Below, piece by piece: positions 55,849 through 64,000 of a stretch of 64,000 bases of DNA. Each line of letters opens with the position of its first letter. The first letter of the stretch is position 1. The notes under the pieces were generated by a model, which was given only the letters and a program-made list of their open reading frames with translations, had not been told where the DNA came from and did no database searches. The position numbers and the translations under genes were made by a program. Origin of the DNA: an uncultured Pseudomonas sp. (GTDB lineage: Bacteria; Pseudomonadota; Gammaproteobacteria; Pseudomonadales; Pseudomonadaceae); assembly GCF_913774235.1 (NCBI RefSeq), contig NZ_CAJYDW010000016.1, positions 186,001-250,000 on the forward strand, read 5' to 3'.

Positions 55849-57333
55849 ATGTTCGAAGCCGCCGAGAACGAACACCTGCTCGACGAGGCCACCTACGACG
55901 CCAAGCTGCCCAAGCTGCGCGAGGCGCTGCTGGCCGCCCAGTACGAGCTCAAGGCGCAGGGGCGGTTTCCGGTGATCGTGCTGATCAATGGCATCGAAGG
56001 TGCCGGCAAGGGCGAGACGGTCAAGCTGCTCAACGAGTGGATGGATCCGCGCCTGATCCGGGTCGAGACCTTCCTCCAGCCCAGCGCCGAGGAGCGCCAG
56101 CACCCACCGGCCTGGCGCTATTGGCAGCGCCTGCCGGGCAAGGGACGCATCGGGGTGTTCTTTGGTAACTGGTACAGCCAGATGCTGCATGGGCGGGTGA
56201 ACAAGGAGCTGTCCCGGCTCGAGCTGGACGCTGCCATCGACCAGGCCGAGCGTTTCGAACGCATGCTCGCCGATGAGGGCGCGCTGATCCTCAAGTTCTG
56301 GTTCCACCTCTCCAAGGGCCAGCTCAAGCAGCGACTCAAGCACCTCAAGAAGGATCCGCGCCTGGGCTGGAAGCTCAGTCCACTGGACTGGCGCCAGGCG
56401 CGGGTCTACGACCGCTTCGTCAAGCAGGGTGAGCGGGTGCTGCGCCGCACCCATCACGACTACGCGCCCTGGCACGTGGTGCCCGGCTTCGACGAGCGCT
56501 TTCGCAGCCTGACCGTGGGTACCGTGCTGCTCAAGGCGCTGCAGCGCGCCCTGGCCAGCAAGCCGCGCAAACCCCGCAAGGCCGCTGCCGTGACCCTGCC
56601 GCCGGTGGACGGGCAGGGCGTGCTGGCGGCCCTGGACCTGAGCCAGCACCTGGACAAGGCCGACTACGAGGACCAGCTGGTCACCGAGCAGGCACGTCTG
56701 GCCAAGTTGCTGCGCGACAAGAAGTATCGCCGCCACGCCCTGGTGGCGGCCTTCGAGGGCAACGACGCCGCCGGCAAGGGCAGCGCCATCCGCCGCGTCA
56801 CCGGCGCCCTGGACCCACGCCAGTACCGTATCGTCCCGGTCGCCGCACCCAGCGACGAAGAACTGGCCCAGCCCTATCTCTGGCGTTTCTGGCGGCATAT
56901 CCCGCGGCAAGGCGACTTCACCATCTTCGACCGCTCCTGGTACGGCCGGGTGCTGGTGGAGCGGGTCGAGGAACTGACCCCGGTGGCCGACTGGCAGCGC
57001 GCCTATGGCGAGATCAACGAATTCGAGGAACAGCTGAGCGACGCCGGCATCGTGCTGGCCAAGTTCTGGCTGGCCATCGACCAGGACACCCAGCTGGAAC
57101 GCTTCAAGGCCCGCGAGGAGACGCCCTTCAAGAGGTTCAAGATCACCGAGGACGACTGGCGCAATCGGGACAAGTGGGATCTCTACAGTCAGGCGGTCGA
57201 CGATATGGTGGTGCAGACCAGCACGGCCATCGCGCCCTGGACGCTGGTGGAGGCCAACGACAAGAGATTCGCGCGGGTGAAGGTGTTGCGGACGCTCAAC
57301 GAGGCGTTGGAGCGGGCTTACGACAAGGGGTAA
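55849..57333 (+). CDS. pap: Two-domain PPK2-family polyphosphate:AMP phosphotransferase
   Basis: 494-aa class II PPK2 with two fused domains, each with a P-loop: GIEGAGKG (48-55) and GNDAAGKG (304-311), plus lid motifs such as DRSWYGRVLVERVE in the C-terminal half. Two-domain PPK2 enzymes phosphorylate AMP to ADP with polyphosphate. The N-terminal domain's equivalent lid reads FFGNWYSQMLHGR and may be inactive. ATG 55849 follows AAGGAG. It is divergent from the CHAD gene and may be induced by phosphate starvation. Confidence 0.93.
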   Translation: MFEAAENEHLLDEATYDAKLPKLREALLAAQYELKAQGRFPVIVLINGIEGAGKGETVKLLNEWMDPRLIRVETFLQPSAEERQHPPAWRYWQRLPGKGRIGVFFGNWYSQMLHGRVNKELSRLELDAAIDQAERFERMLADEGALILKFWFHLSKGQLKQRLKHLKKDPRLGWKLSPLDWRQARVYDRFVKQGERVLRRTHHDYAPWHVVPGFDERFRSLTVGTVLLKALQRALASKPRKPRKAAAVTLPPVDGQGVLAALDLSQHLDKADYEDQLVTEQARLAKLLRDKKYRRHALVAAFEGNDAAGKGSAIRRVTGALDPRQYRIVPVAAPSDEELAQPYLWRFWRHIPRQGDFTIFDRSWYGRVLVERVEELTPVADWQRAYGEINEFEEQLSDAGIVLAKFWLAIDQDTQLERFKAREETPFKRFKITEDDWRNRDKWDLYSQAVDDMVVQTSTAIAPWTLVEANDKRFARVKVLRTLNEALERAYDKG

Positions 57334-57379
57334 GCCAACACCAGGGCTGTTTGGCTGATTATCGAGGTTTGCGGCTACC

Positions 57380-57620
57380 TCTTGTTTCGCCCCCTCGGGC
57401 GAGTCACTTTTGCCAGTCGCGGCAAAAGTAACCAAAAACGCTTGCCCCTCCATCCGGCCCCGGCTGCGCCGGGGTCCACTCACTCCATCGCCGCTCCAGG
57501 GGCTCGCCGCGAAGGGCCTTCCATGGCCCTCGCGACTCTCGCGGCATCCATGCCGCTCGACCCCTTACGCAACGATTGCGTTCGTCCTGCTGGAAGGGGC
57601 GGTGGCCGCGCCTGAGGCCT
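57380..57620. repeat. Structured GC-rich intergenic region with paired inverted segment
   Basis: The 406-bp gap after pap contains a perfect 9-bp dyad ACTTTTGCC/GGCAAAAGT (57406-57414 and 57421-57429), followed by AACCAAAAACGCTTGCCCCT and a GC-rich stretch with the palindromic CCCCGGCTGCGCCGGGG. This composite resembles a dispersed intergenic repeat I have seen in other gamma-proteobacterial sequences. Open frames exist on both strands but show no protein pattern. Confidence 0.4.
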
Positions 57621-57693
57621 GAGGCAGTCTGAGCAGGTATTGTCTTTGTGGCGGCGCGATGGAGCATCCTGCAAAACCCAAATCCCAGAAACG

Positions 57694-57716
57694 AAAAAGC
57701 CCCACCGAAGTGGGGC
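57694..57716 (-). terminator. Rho-independent terminator of the cold-shock gene
   Basis: GCCCCAC (57699-57705) pairs with GTGGGGC (57710-57716) over a CGAA loop. On the minus strand the stem is followed by five T (57694-57698), 23 bp after the stop codon. Confidence 0.9.
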
Positions 57717-57739
57717 CTTATCTGCAACCGGATCAGTCG

Positions 57740-57949
57740 TTAGACGACTTGAACCTGGTCAGCTTGCATACCCTTCTGGCCTTTGACAGCCACGAAAGTG
57801 ACCTTCTGGCCTTCGCTCAGGCTCTTGAAGCCGGCGCTTTCGATGGAGCGGTAGTGCACGAACAGGTCGGCGCCGCTTTCCGGGGTGATGAAGCCGTAGC
57901 CTTTCTCATCGTTGAACCACTTGACGGTGCCATTTTCACGATTGGACAT
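57740..57949 (-). CDS. Cold-shock domain protein (CspA family)
   Basis: 69-aa single cold-shock domain. RNP1 (KGYGFIT) and RNP2 (LFVHY) motifs are intact, giving an RNA/ssDNA-binding beta-barrel. Cold-shock or stationary-phase induction cannot be separated from sequence. The 269-bp upstream gap to aas is AT-rich and could hold a long structured 5' leader, typical of cspA-like genes; no specific element was identified. Confidence 0.95.
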   Translation of the reverse strand: MSNRENGTVKWFNDEKGYGFITPESGADLFVHYRSIESAGFKSLSEGQKVTFVAVKGQKGMQADQVQVV

Positions 57950-58218
57950 GAGTATCTCCAGGATGTAGGGGGAACAACCACGTTAACGAGACATTCGCTA
58001 GCGGGACTGTAATGCGAGAGTGAGACGAGCCAGGAGATGAAAATGAAGCAACATCAAGCAGGTATCGAGTAACTATTGCAGTAGCAGTGCCTACACCATA
58101 CGCGCTTTCGCGGGCTTGTATAGCCCTGATTTGCATATTTGACGATCGGACCCAGCGGCTTGCACTGCCAGAGCGTCTGAATCAGGCTACGGATTCTTCC
58201 GATCGATAGAGGTAAAGC

Positions 58219-61200
58219 ATGGACAAGCTGCACCGGATCAAGGGGGCTTGGCCCTATCTGATCGCTGTCTTTCTCAACGCGTTCGTCGATCTTGGCCACA
58301 AGATCGTTATCCAGAACACCGTCTTCAAGGTCTACGACGGCTCCACCCAGGTGGTGCTGACCTCCTTGGTCAACGGCATGATGCTGTTGCCCTTCATCCT
58401 GCTGTTCAGCCCCTCCGGCCATGTGGCCGATCGCTTCGCCAAGGTTCGGGTGCTGCGCCTCGGCGGCTGGGCGGCGGTGGCCATCACCCTCGGCATCACC
58501 CTGGCCTACTACGCCGGGCTGTTCGAGCTGGCCTTTGCCATGACGCTCTTGCTGGCCACCCAGGCGACCTTCTACTCGCCGGCCAAGTACGGCTACATCA
58601 AGGCGCTGTTCGGCAAGCAGCGCCTGGCCGAGGGCAACGGCCTGGTACAGGCCAATTCCATCATCGCCATCCTCGCCGGTACCGTGGTCTTTACCGCTTT
58701 CTTCCAGTTGCATCTGGGCGAGGGCCAGGCCACGCCCCACGCCATCCTGCAGGACATCGCCCCGCTGGGCTGGCTGCTGGTGCTCTGCAGCCTGGCCGAG
58801 GTGGCGCTGCTCTATCGCCTGCCGCTGCTCGAAGAGCCCAAGCCGCGCGAACCCTTCGACTGGCATGCCTACCTGCGCCTGCGCAGTGCCCGGCGCAACC
58901 TGGCGGTGATCGGCGAGAATCCGGTGATCCGCCTGTCGATCATCGGCCTGGCGGTGTTCTGGTCGGTGGGCCAGGTATTGCTGGCGAGCTTTCCGGCCTA
59001 CGCCAAGGATCACCTGGGCATCGACAACGTGCTGGTGCTGCAGGGCATCCTGGCCTGCGCTGGGATAGGCATCGCCCTCGGCTCGGCGCTGGCCAGCCGG
59101 GCCTCGCGCGGCCGCATCGAGACCGGGCTGATCCCGGTGGGCGCGCTGGGCATCGCCGTCGGCCTGTGGTGGCTGCCGGCGCCCAGTTCGGCCTGGCTGC
59201 ATGCGCTCAACTTCATCTTCATCGGCCTGATGGGCGGCCTGTTCATCGTGCCGCTCAATGCGTTGATCCAGTTCAACGCCCGTGAGGACCAGCTCGGTAC
59301 GGTGCTGGCCGCCAACAACTGGGTGCAGAACGTCGCCATGCTGGGCTTCCTGGTGCTCACCGCGGTGATCGCCCTGCTCGGCCTGGATAGCCGCTGGTTA
59401 CTGCTGCTGATCGCCGCCGTGGCGCTGATCGGCGGCGCCTACACGGTGTGGAAGTTGCCGCAGAGTCTGGTGCGCTTTCTGCTGGGGCTGATGGTGACCC
59501 GTCACTACCGCATCCAGGTGCAGGGCCTGCAGAACCTGCCGGCCCAGGGTGGGGTGCTGCTGCTGGGCAACCACATCAGCTGGGTGGACTGGGCCATGGT
59601 GCAGATCGCCAGTCCGCGCCCGGTACGCTTCGTGATGCTCAGATCGATCTACGAGCGCTGGTATCTCAAGCCTTTCCTCAAGGCGATGGGCTGCCTGCCC
59701 ATCGCCCAGGGCAGCGGCGCCGGTGCGGCGCTGGAACAGGTGGCCGGCCTGCTCAAGGCCGGCGAGGTGGTCTGCCTGTTCCCGGAAGGGGCGATCAGCC
59801 GCACCGGCCAGCTCGGTGAATTCCGTCGCGGCTACGAGAAGGCCTGTCAGCAGGTCGGCCCCGAGGTGCAGATCGTGCCCTTCTATCTGCGCGGTCTCTG
59901 GGGCAGCCAGTTCTCGCGTTCCTCCAGCAAGCTCAAGGAGCTGCGCGATAGTCCATTGCACCGCGAGGTGGTGGTGGCCTTCGGCAAGCCGTTGGCGAAG
60001 GACACCCCGGCCGACGTACTCAAGAGACGCATCTTCGAGCTGTCGATCCGCTCCTGGGAGCGCTACATGCAGGGCCTGCCATCGCTGGCCGATGCCTGGG
60101 TCGCCAGCGTCAAGCGCCGGCCCAACGGCCTGGCGCTGGTCGACGACCTGGGCGCGCCGCTCAAGGCTGCCCAGGCGCTCACTGGCGCCGCTTGCCTGGC
60201 GCGGCGGATGCGTCAGCGGCCCGAGCAGAATCTCGGCCTGCTGCTGCCCACCAGCAGCGGCGGCATGCTGGCCAATATGGCGGTGCTGCTGGCCGGCAAG
60301 ACGCTGGTCAACCTCAACTACACGGCTACTCCCGAGGCGCTGAGATCCGGCCTGGACCAGGCGGGTATCCGCACCGTCTATACCTCGAATCGCTTCCTCG
60401 AGCGCCTGCGCAAGCGCGGCCTGCCGGTGGACGAGTTGCTGGCCGGACGCGAGATCGTCGACCTGGAAAGCCTGCGCGCCGGCATCGGCAAGGCCGAGCT
60501 GCTCGCCAACTGGCTGGCGGTGTGGTTGCTGCCCACCGCCATGCTGCAGGTGCTGGTAAGTCGCGCCCACGATCCCGAGGCCACTGCCGCCATCCTCTTC
60601 TCCAGCGGCAGCGAGGGCACACCCAAGGGAGTGATGCTCAGCCACCGCAACATCATGGCCAACCTCAAGCAGACCTCGGACGTGCTCAACACCCAGGACG
60701 ATGACGTCTTCATGGCGTCCTTGCCGCTGTTCCACGCCTTCGGTCTCACCGTCACCCAGTTCCTGCCGCTGATCGAGGGCCTGCCGGTGGTCTGCCAGGC
60801 CGACCCCACCGACGTGGCCGGCATCGCCAAGGCGGTGGCCACCCATCGCGCCACGGTGCTCTGCGGCACCTCCACCTTCCTGCGGCTGTTCGTGCGCAAC
60901 ACCAAGGTGCATCCGCTGATGCTGGAGAGCCTGCGCATCGTGGTGGCTGGCGCCGAGCGCCTGGACCCGGCGGTGCGCGAGGCCTTCAAGCTCAAGTTCA
61001 ACCAGGATATCTACGAAGGCTATGGCGCCACCGAGACGGCGCCGGTGGCCTCGGTCAACCTGCCCGATGCCCTGGACGTCAGCTACCTGCAGGTGCAGCG
61101 CGGCGGCAAGCTGGGCACCGTGGGCATGCCGCTGCCGGGCACCGGCCTGAAGATCGTCGATCCCCAGACCTTCGCCGAGCTGCCCACCGGCGAGGCCGGC

Positions 61201-61689
61201 ATGGTGCTGATCGGCGGCCCGCAGCTGATGCAGGGCTATCTGAACGATCCCGAACGCACCGCCAAGGCCATCCGCGAGATCGACGGCGAGCGCTGGTACG
61301 TGACCGGCGACCAGGGGCGGCTGGACGAGGACGGCTTCCTCACCATCGTCGACCGTTATTCGCGCTTCGCCAAGATCGGCGGCGAGATGGTCAGCCTGGG
61401 CGCCGTGGAGCAGGCGCTGGCGCGGGCGATCGCCGATCCGGAGATCGAGTTGCTGGCGGTCAACCTGCCGGATGCCAGGAAGGGCGAGCGCATCGTGGTG
61501 CTGCACACCGGCGCGCTGGACGGCGCGGCGGTGGAGAAGACGCTGTTGGCCCAGGGCGTGAGCGGACTGCTGTTGCCCTCGGCCTGGCTGGCCGTGGAGA
61601 CCCTGCCGAAACTGGGGACCGGCAAGGCCGACGTGGCCGGCGCGAAACGGCTGGCACAGGAGCGGGTGGCGGAGGAGGCGTCTAGCTGA
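58219..61689 (+). CDS. aas: Trifunctional MFS transporter / 2-acyl-GPE acyltransferase / acyl-ACP synthetase
   Basis: 1156-aa fusion. Residues 1-420 form an LplT-like MFS lysophospholipid flippase with about 12 helices. Residues about 430-640 form a PlsC acyltransferase (GNHISWVDWA with His452 and Asp457, then FPEGAISRTG). Residues about 650-1150 form an acyl-activating domain with SSGSEGTPKG (795-804) and EGYGATETAP. In E. coli LplT and Aas are separate; here import of lysophospholipid, fatty-acid activation and re-acylation are in one chain. ATG 58219 follows AGAGGT. Confidence 0.95.
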   Translation: MDKLHRIKGAWPYLIAVFLNAFVDLGHKIVIQNTVFKVYDGSTQVVLTSLVNGMMLLPFILLFSPSGHVADRFAKVRVLRLGGWAAVAITLGITLAYYAGLFELAFAMTLLLATQATFYSPAKYGYIKALFGKQRLAEGNGLVQANSIIAILAGTVVFTAFFQLHLGEGQATPHAILQDIAPLGWLLVLCSLAEVALLYRLPLLEEPKPREPFDWHAYLRLRSARRNLAVIGENPVIRLSIIGLAVFWSVGQVLLASFPAYAKDHLGIDNVLVLQGILACAGIGIALGSALASRASRGRIETGLIPVGALGIAVGLWWLPAPSSAWLHALNFIFIGLMGGLFIVPLNALIQFNAREDQLGTVLAANNWVQNVAMLGFLVLTAVIALLGLDSRWLLLLIAAVALIGGAYTVWKLPQSLVRFLLGLMVTRHYRIQVQGLQNLPAQGGVLLLGNHISWVDWAMVQIASPRPVRFVMLRSIYERWYLKPFLKAMGCLPIAQGSGAGAALEQVAGLLKAGEVVCLFPEGAISRTGQLGEFRRGYEKACQQVGPEVQIVPFYLRGLWGSQFSRSSSKLKELRDSPLHREVVVAFGKPLAKDTPADVLKRRIFELSIRSWERYMQGLPSLADAWVASVKRRPNGLALVDDLGAPLKAAQALTGAACLARRMRQRPEQNLGLLLPTSSGGMLANMAVLLAGKTLVNLNYTATPEALRSGLDQAGIRTVYTSNRFLERLRKRGLPVDELLAGREIVDLESLRAGIGKAELLANWLAVWLLPTAMLQVLVSRAHDPEATAAILFSSGSEGTPKGVMLSHRNIMANLKQTSDVLNTQDDDVFMASLPLFHAFGLTVTQFLPLIEGLPVVCQADPTDVAGIAKAVATHRATVLCGTSTFLRLFVRNTKVHPLMLESLRIVVAGAERLDPAVREAFKLKFNQDIYEGYGATETAPVASVNLPDALDVSYLQVQRGGKLGTVGMPLPGTGLKIVDPQTFAELPTGEAGMVLIGGPQLMQGYLNDPERTAKAIREIDGERWYVTGDQGRLDEDGFLTIVDRYSRFAKIGGEMVSLGAVEQALARAIADPEIELLAVNLPDARKGERIVVLHTGALDGAAVEKTLLAQGVSGLLLPSAWLAVETLPKLGTGKADVAGAKRLAQERVAEEASS

Positions 61690-61785
61690 GGCGATACATC
61701 GCAGGACTGTCGTCAGAAGAGTGCTAAAGCCTGACGCTGTCCTGCCGATCATGAGGGGGCTATCCATCTTTTCGAGGTGTCCCCG

Positions 61786-63417
61786 GTGAACCTACGCTCC
61801 CTCAACATCGCCCCACGCGCCCTGGTCGCCTTTGGCTTCTTCGCCCTGTTGGTGATAGGTCTCGGCCTGTTTTCCCTGGGCCAGAATCGCGCAATCAAGG
61901 AAGGCGAAGAGCAGATCGTCGGCAATGTCATCCCGAGTGTGCAGATCATTGGCGAGATCCGCGCCGATCTGCTGAGTCTACGCATGCACAATCAGGGCTT
62001 GATGCTCGCCACCTCCAACGCCGAGACCCAGGCGGTGCACAAGGGGATCGAGGAGGCCAAGGCCACTCTGGAGCGGCACGTTCGCCAGTTCGACGCCCTG
62101 CTGCTCACCGACAAGGGGCGTGAGGTCTACACCCGAATGACCGGGCAGCTGGCCACCTACCTGAACAACCAGACCCGCTACCTCAAGGCCCTCGACGACC
62201 AGAACGATGCCGAGTTGCTCAAACTCACCGGGCAGGATGGTGAAATGGCGCGCAGCGGTAATGCCCTGGGCGCGACCGTCACCGAGCTGGCCAGTCTGGT
62301 CGATGGCAAGGTCACTCGGCTCTCGGCGGCCTCCATGGACAGCTATCGCACCGCCATCACCATCACCGTGGCGGTGATGCTGGCGGCCTTGGCCGGCACC
62401 CTGTTGCTGGCCTGGCGCTTCACCCGCAGCCTGACCGGGCCGCTGGAGAGGGCGCTGGCGGTGGCCGAGCGTATCGCCGCCAACGATCTCAGCCGTCCGG
62501 TCGAGCGCGACGGCAGCGACGAGCCTGGCCGGCTGCTGGCCGCCATGGCGCGGATGCAGGACAACCTGCGCGGCACCCTGGAGCGGCTGAGCCAGTCGTC
62601 CACCACCCTGGCCGCCACCTCCGAGGAGATGTCGACGGTGACCGAGGTGGGGCTGCGCGGCATCCAACGGCAGAACGACGAGCTGGCCCAGGCCGCCACG
62701 GCGGTCAACCAGATGACCGCGGCGGTGGAGGAGGTGGCGCGCAACGCCGCGGCCGCCAGCGCCGCCGCTCAGGACTCCCGTGTCTCCGCCGATGTCGGCC
62801 AGCGGCGCGTCGAGGAGACCCTGCAGACCATCCATGCGCTGCACGCCGCAGTGGCCACCAGCGGCGCCGAGATCGACGGCCTGGCCGGCCAGGTCGAGCG
62901 CATCAGCGGCGTACTCGACGTGATTCGAGGTGTCGCTGAGCAGACCAACCTGCTGGCGCTCAACGCGGCCATCGAAGCCGCCCGCGCGGGCGAGGCGGGG
63001 CGTGGTTTCGCCGTGGTGGCCGACGAGGTACGGGCCCTGGCGGCCCGTACCCAGCAGTCCACCGGCGAGATCGAGGAGATGATCGGCGCCATCCAGCAGG
63101 GCGCGGGCAAGGCGGTGCATGCCATGGCCACCAGCAACCAACAGGCCGGCACCTGCCTGGAGGTCGCCGCGGCGGCGGGCGAAGCCCTGGGCGAGATCGG
63201 CCGGCACATCGTGCAGATCACCGAGCGAAACCTGAGCATCTCCGCGGCGACCGAGGAGCAGGCCCAGGTGGCGCGCGAGGTGGATCGCAACCTCACCAGC
63301 ATCCGTGACCTGTCCACCCAGAACGCCGCCGGGGCCGAGCAGACCGCCGCCGCCAGCAATGACCTGGCCCGGCTGGCTGGGGATCTGAATGGCGCGGTGC
63401 GGCAATTCCAGCTCTGA
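61786..63417 (+). CDS. Methyl-accepting chemotaxis protein
   Basis: 543-aa chemoreceptor: TM1 (about residues 12-32), helical periplasmic sensor (35-190), TM2, HAMP, and signalling tip [20 protein letters not shown]. No C-terminal pentapeptide. I chose GTG 61786 ([12 protein letters not shown]) because GAGGTG lies 7 nt upstream; GTG 61777 would add three residues. It is the fourth chemoreceptor in the window, and the ligand is unknown. Confidence 0.93.
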   Translation: MNLRSLNIAPRALVAFGFFALLVIGLGLFSLGQNRAIKEGEEQIVGNVIPSVQIIGEIRADLLSLRMHNQGLMLATSNAETQAVHKGIEEAKATLERHVRQFDALLLTDKGREVYTRMTGQLATYLNNQTRYLKALDDQNDAELLKLTGQDGEMARSGNALGATVTELASLVDGKVTRLSAASMDSYRTAITITVAVMLAALAGTLLLAWRFTRSLTGPLERALAVAERIAANDLSRPVERDGSDEPGRLLAAMARMQDNLRGTLERLSQSSTTLAATSEEMSTVTEVGLRGIQRQNDELAQAATAVNQMTAAVEEVARNAAAASAAAQDSRVSADVGQRRVEETLQTIHALHAAVATSGAEIDGLAGQVERISGVLDVIRGVAEQTNLLALNAAIEAARAGEAGRGFAVVADEVRALAARTQQSTGEIEEMIGAIQQGAGKAVHAMATSNQQAGTCLEVAAAAGEALGEIGRHIVQITERNLSISAATEEQAQVAREVDRNLTSIRDLSTQNAAGAEQTAAASNDLARLAGDLNGAVRQFQL

Positions 63418-63422
63418 GCCGA

Positions 63423-63448
63423 GTCCGGGAGGCCGCGGCTTCCCGGAC
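63423..63448 (+). terminator. Stem-loop after the chemoreceptor gene
   Basis: GTCCGGGA (63423-63430) pairs with TCCCGGAC (63441-63448), beginning 5 bp after the stop codon; the 10-nt interior is itself GC-rich and nearly palindromic. No T-run follows. Confidence 0.5.
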
Positions 63449-63469
63449 CGCATCAGCTAGGCGATGCCT

Positions 63470-64000
63470 TCAGGGCACCAGCGCCAGGGCGGTGCGCAGG
63501 TCGATCACCAGGACATCCAGGTAGCCGCCCTGCAGGGCGCCGCGGATGGCGTTGACCTTGCGCAGGCCACCGGCGAGGCCGACGACGCGGTCGATCTTGA
63601 GCAGTTGCGGCAGGTCCACCGAGACCACGGTTTCTTCGCTCTCGTCCAGCACCGGGCGGCCCTGGGCGTCGAAGTACCTCAGGCAGATGTCGCCCACCGC
63701 ACCGCGGGCGGCGAGCACTTCCAGCATGGCTTCGCCGTGGTAGTTGCCACTGTTGCGCAGTAGCTGCGAGGGCTCCAGCTCGCCGATGCCGACCAGCGCC
63801 ACGGTGAGCCGGGCGAAGCGCTCGGTGACCTCGCGGACCTCGTCCAGCTGCAGGATGCGCTGGCGACTTTCCGGTGACTGCTCGATGCTCTGCGACGGCA
63901 GCAGATAGGCCGGGCAGCCGAGCAGATTGGCCAGTTGCTGGGTCAGCAGGGTGGCCTCGAAGGCGCCCTTGTTGCCGACTCCGCCGAGCAGTTGCACCAC
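63470..64000 (-). CDS. SorC-family sugar-sensing transcriptional regulator (partial, C-terminal part)
   Basis: At least 176 codons, cut by the window edge, so the N-terminal helix-turn-helix is missing. The visible part is the sugar-phosphate-binding domain of the SorC/DeoR-like family: VQLLGGVGNKG, a VALVGIGELEPSQLL segment, GAVGDICLRYFDAQG and the closing VVGLAGGLRKVNAIRGAL. It should respond to a phosphorylated sugar or polyol and control a nearby catabolic operon outside the window. Confidence 0.85.
   Translation of the reverse strand: MVQLLGGVGNKGAFEATLLTQQLANLLGCPAYLLPSQSIEQSPESRQRILQLDEVREVTERFARLTVALVGIGELEPSQLLRNSGNYHGEAMLEVLAARGAVGDICLRYFDAQGRPVLDESEETVVSVDLPQLLKIDRVVGLAGGLRKVNAIRGALQGGYLDVLVIDLRTALALVP

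Noticed and set aside
57404-57727. 107-codon minus-strand frame in the repeat block
   Set aside because: It reads through the dyad and the cold-shock terminator; composition is Arg/Pro-rich and no ribosome site is seen.
59398-61767. 789-codon open frame on the minus strand
   Set aside because: Antisense shadow of aas, rich in Gln/His/Gly with no recognisable domain.

Overview
The window looks like chromosomal DNA of a high-GC Pseudomonas. The first 16 kb follows the gene order just clockwise of the Pseudomonas dnaA origin: lpxL-like acyltransferase, PilZ, TPR, rsmB-fmt-def, LysM, dprA, tsaC, qor, hemF, aroE. A choline-sulfatase locus and trpI/trpBA, also origin-proximal in P. aeruginosa, follow further on. 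Paired Pseudomonas-type REP sequences, Gly/Pro/Ala-rich proteins and frequent GTG/TTG starts fit. The P. oryzihabitans/psychrotolerans group is a guess that the sequence alone does not prove. I saw no rRNA, tRNA, CRISPR array, phage or intact insertion sequence.

Layout. 0-16 kb: envelope and housekeeping genes. An M23 peptidase, a membrane coiled-coil protein and a bactofilin occupy the slot where trkA sits in P. aeruginosa. 16-23 kb: a MerR regulator divergent from a small membrane protein, a gamma-carbonic anhydrase, prlC-yheV, a CigR/RcnB-like protein, a lactonase-like propeller, and a VOC protein whose start codon abuts a MITE-like inverted repeat. 23-27 kb: LysR, betC and a choline-binding protein. 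27-32 kb: a chemoreceptor, the NO-responsive fhpR/fhp pair, DUF1161 and dodecin. 32-36 kb: trpI/trpBA, then about 720 bp of gene-free, AT-rich DNA packed with DnaA boxes. 36-41 kb: DUF2141, a HAD phosphatase and two tandem chemoreceptors. 41-44 kb: divergent gbcA/gbcB for glycine betaine demethylation. 44-49 kb: porin, periplasmic binding protein and DUF3237, then a NylB-like hydrolase divergent from a TetR regulator.

49-54.2 kb is the most unusual part: a six-gene operon encoding a Gram-negative stressosome (RsbR, RsbS, RsbT), an RsbT-like/PP2C fusion phosphatase, an RsbT-like/histidine kinase/receiver fusion and a receiver/histidine kinase protein. Every junction except rsbR/rsbS overlaps. 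No sigma factor or DNA-binding output is encoded with it.

54-64 kb: a PepSY-like protein; a CHAD protein divergent from a two-domain PPK2 polyphosphate kinase with a candidate PhoB box between them; a cold-shock protein; a giant MFS-acyltransferase-acyl-ACP synthetase fusion (aas); a fourth chemoreceptor; and a truncated SorC-type regulator at the right edge.

Working together: betC, the choline-binding protein and gbcAB are successive steps from choline sulfate through betaine to dimethylglycine (betAB is not in the window). CHAD and PPK2 form a polyphosphate unit. Lipid A acyltransferase, M23, bactofilin, LysM and Aas serve the envelope. The stressosome operon and four chemoreceptors give a dense signalling load.
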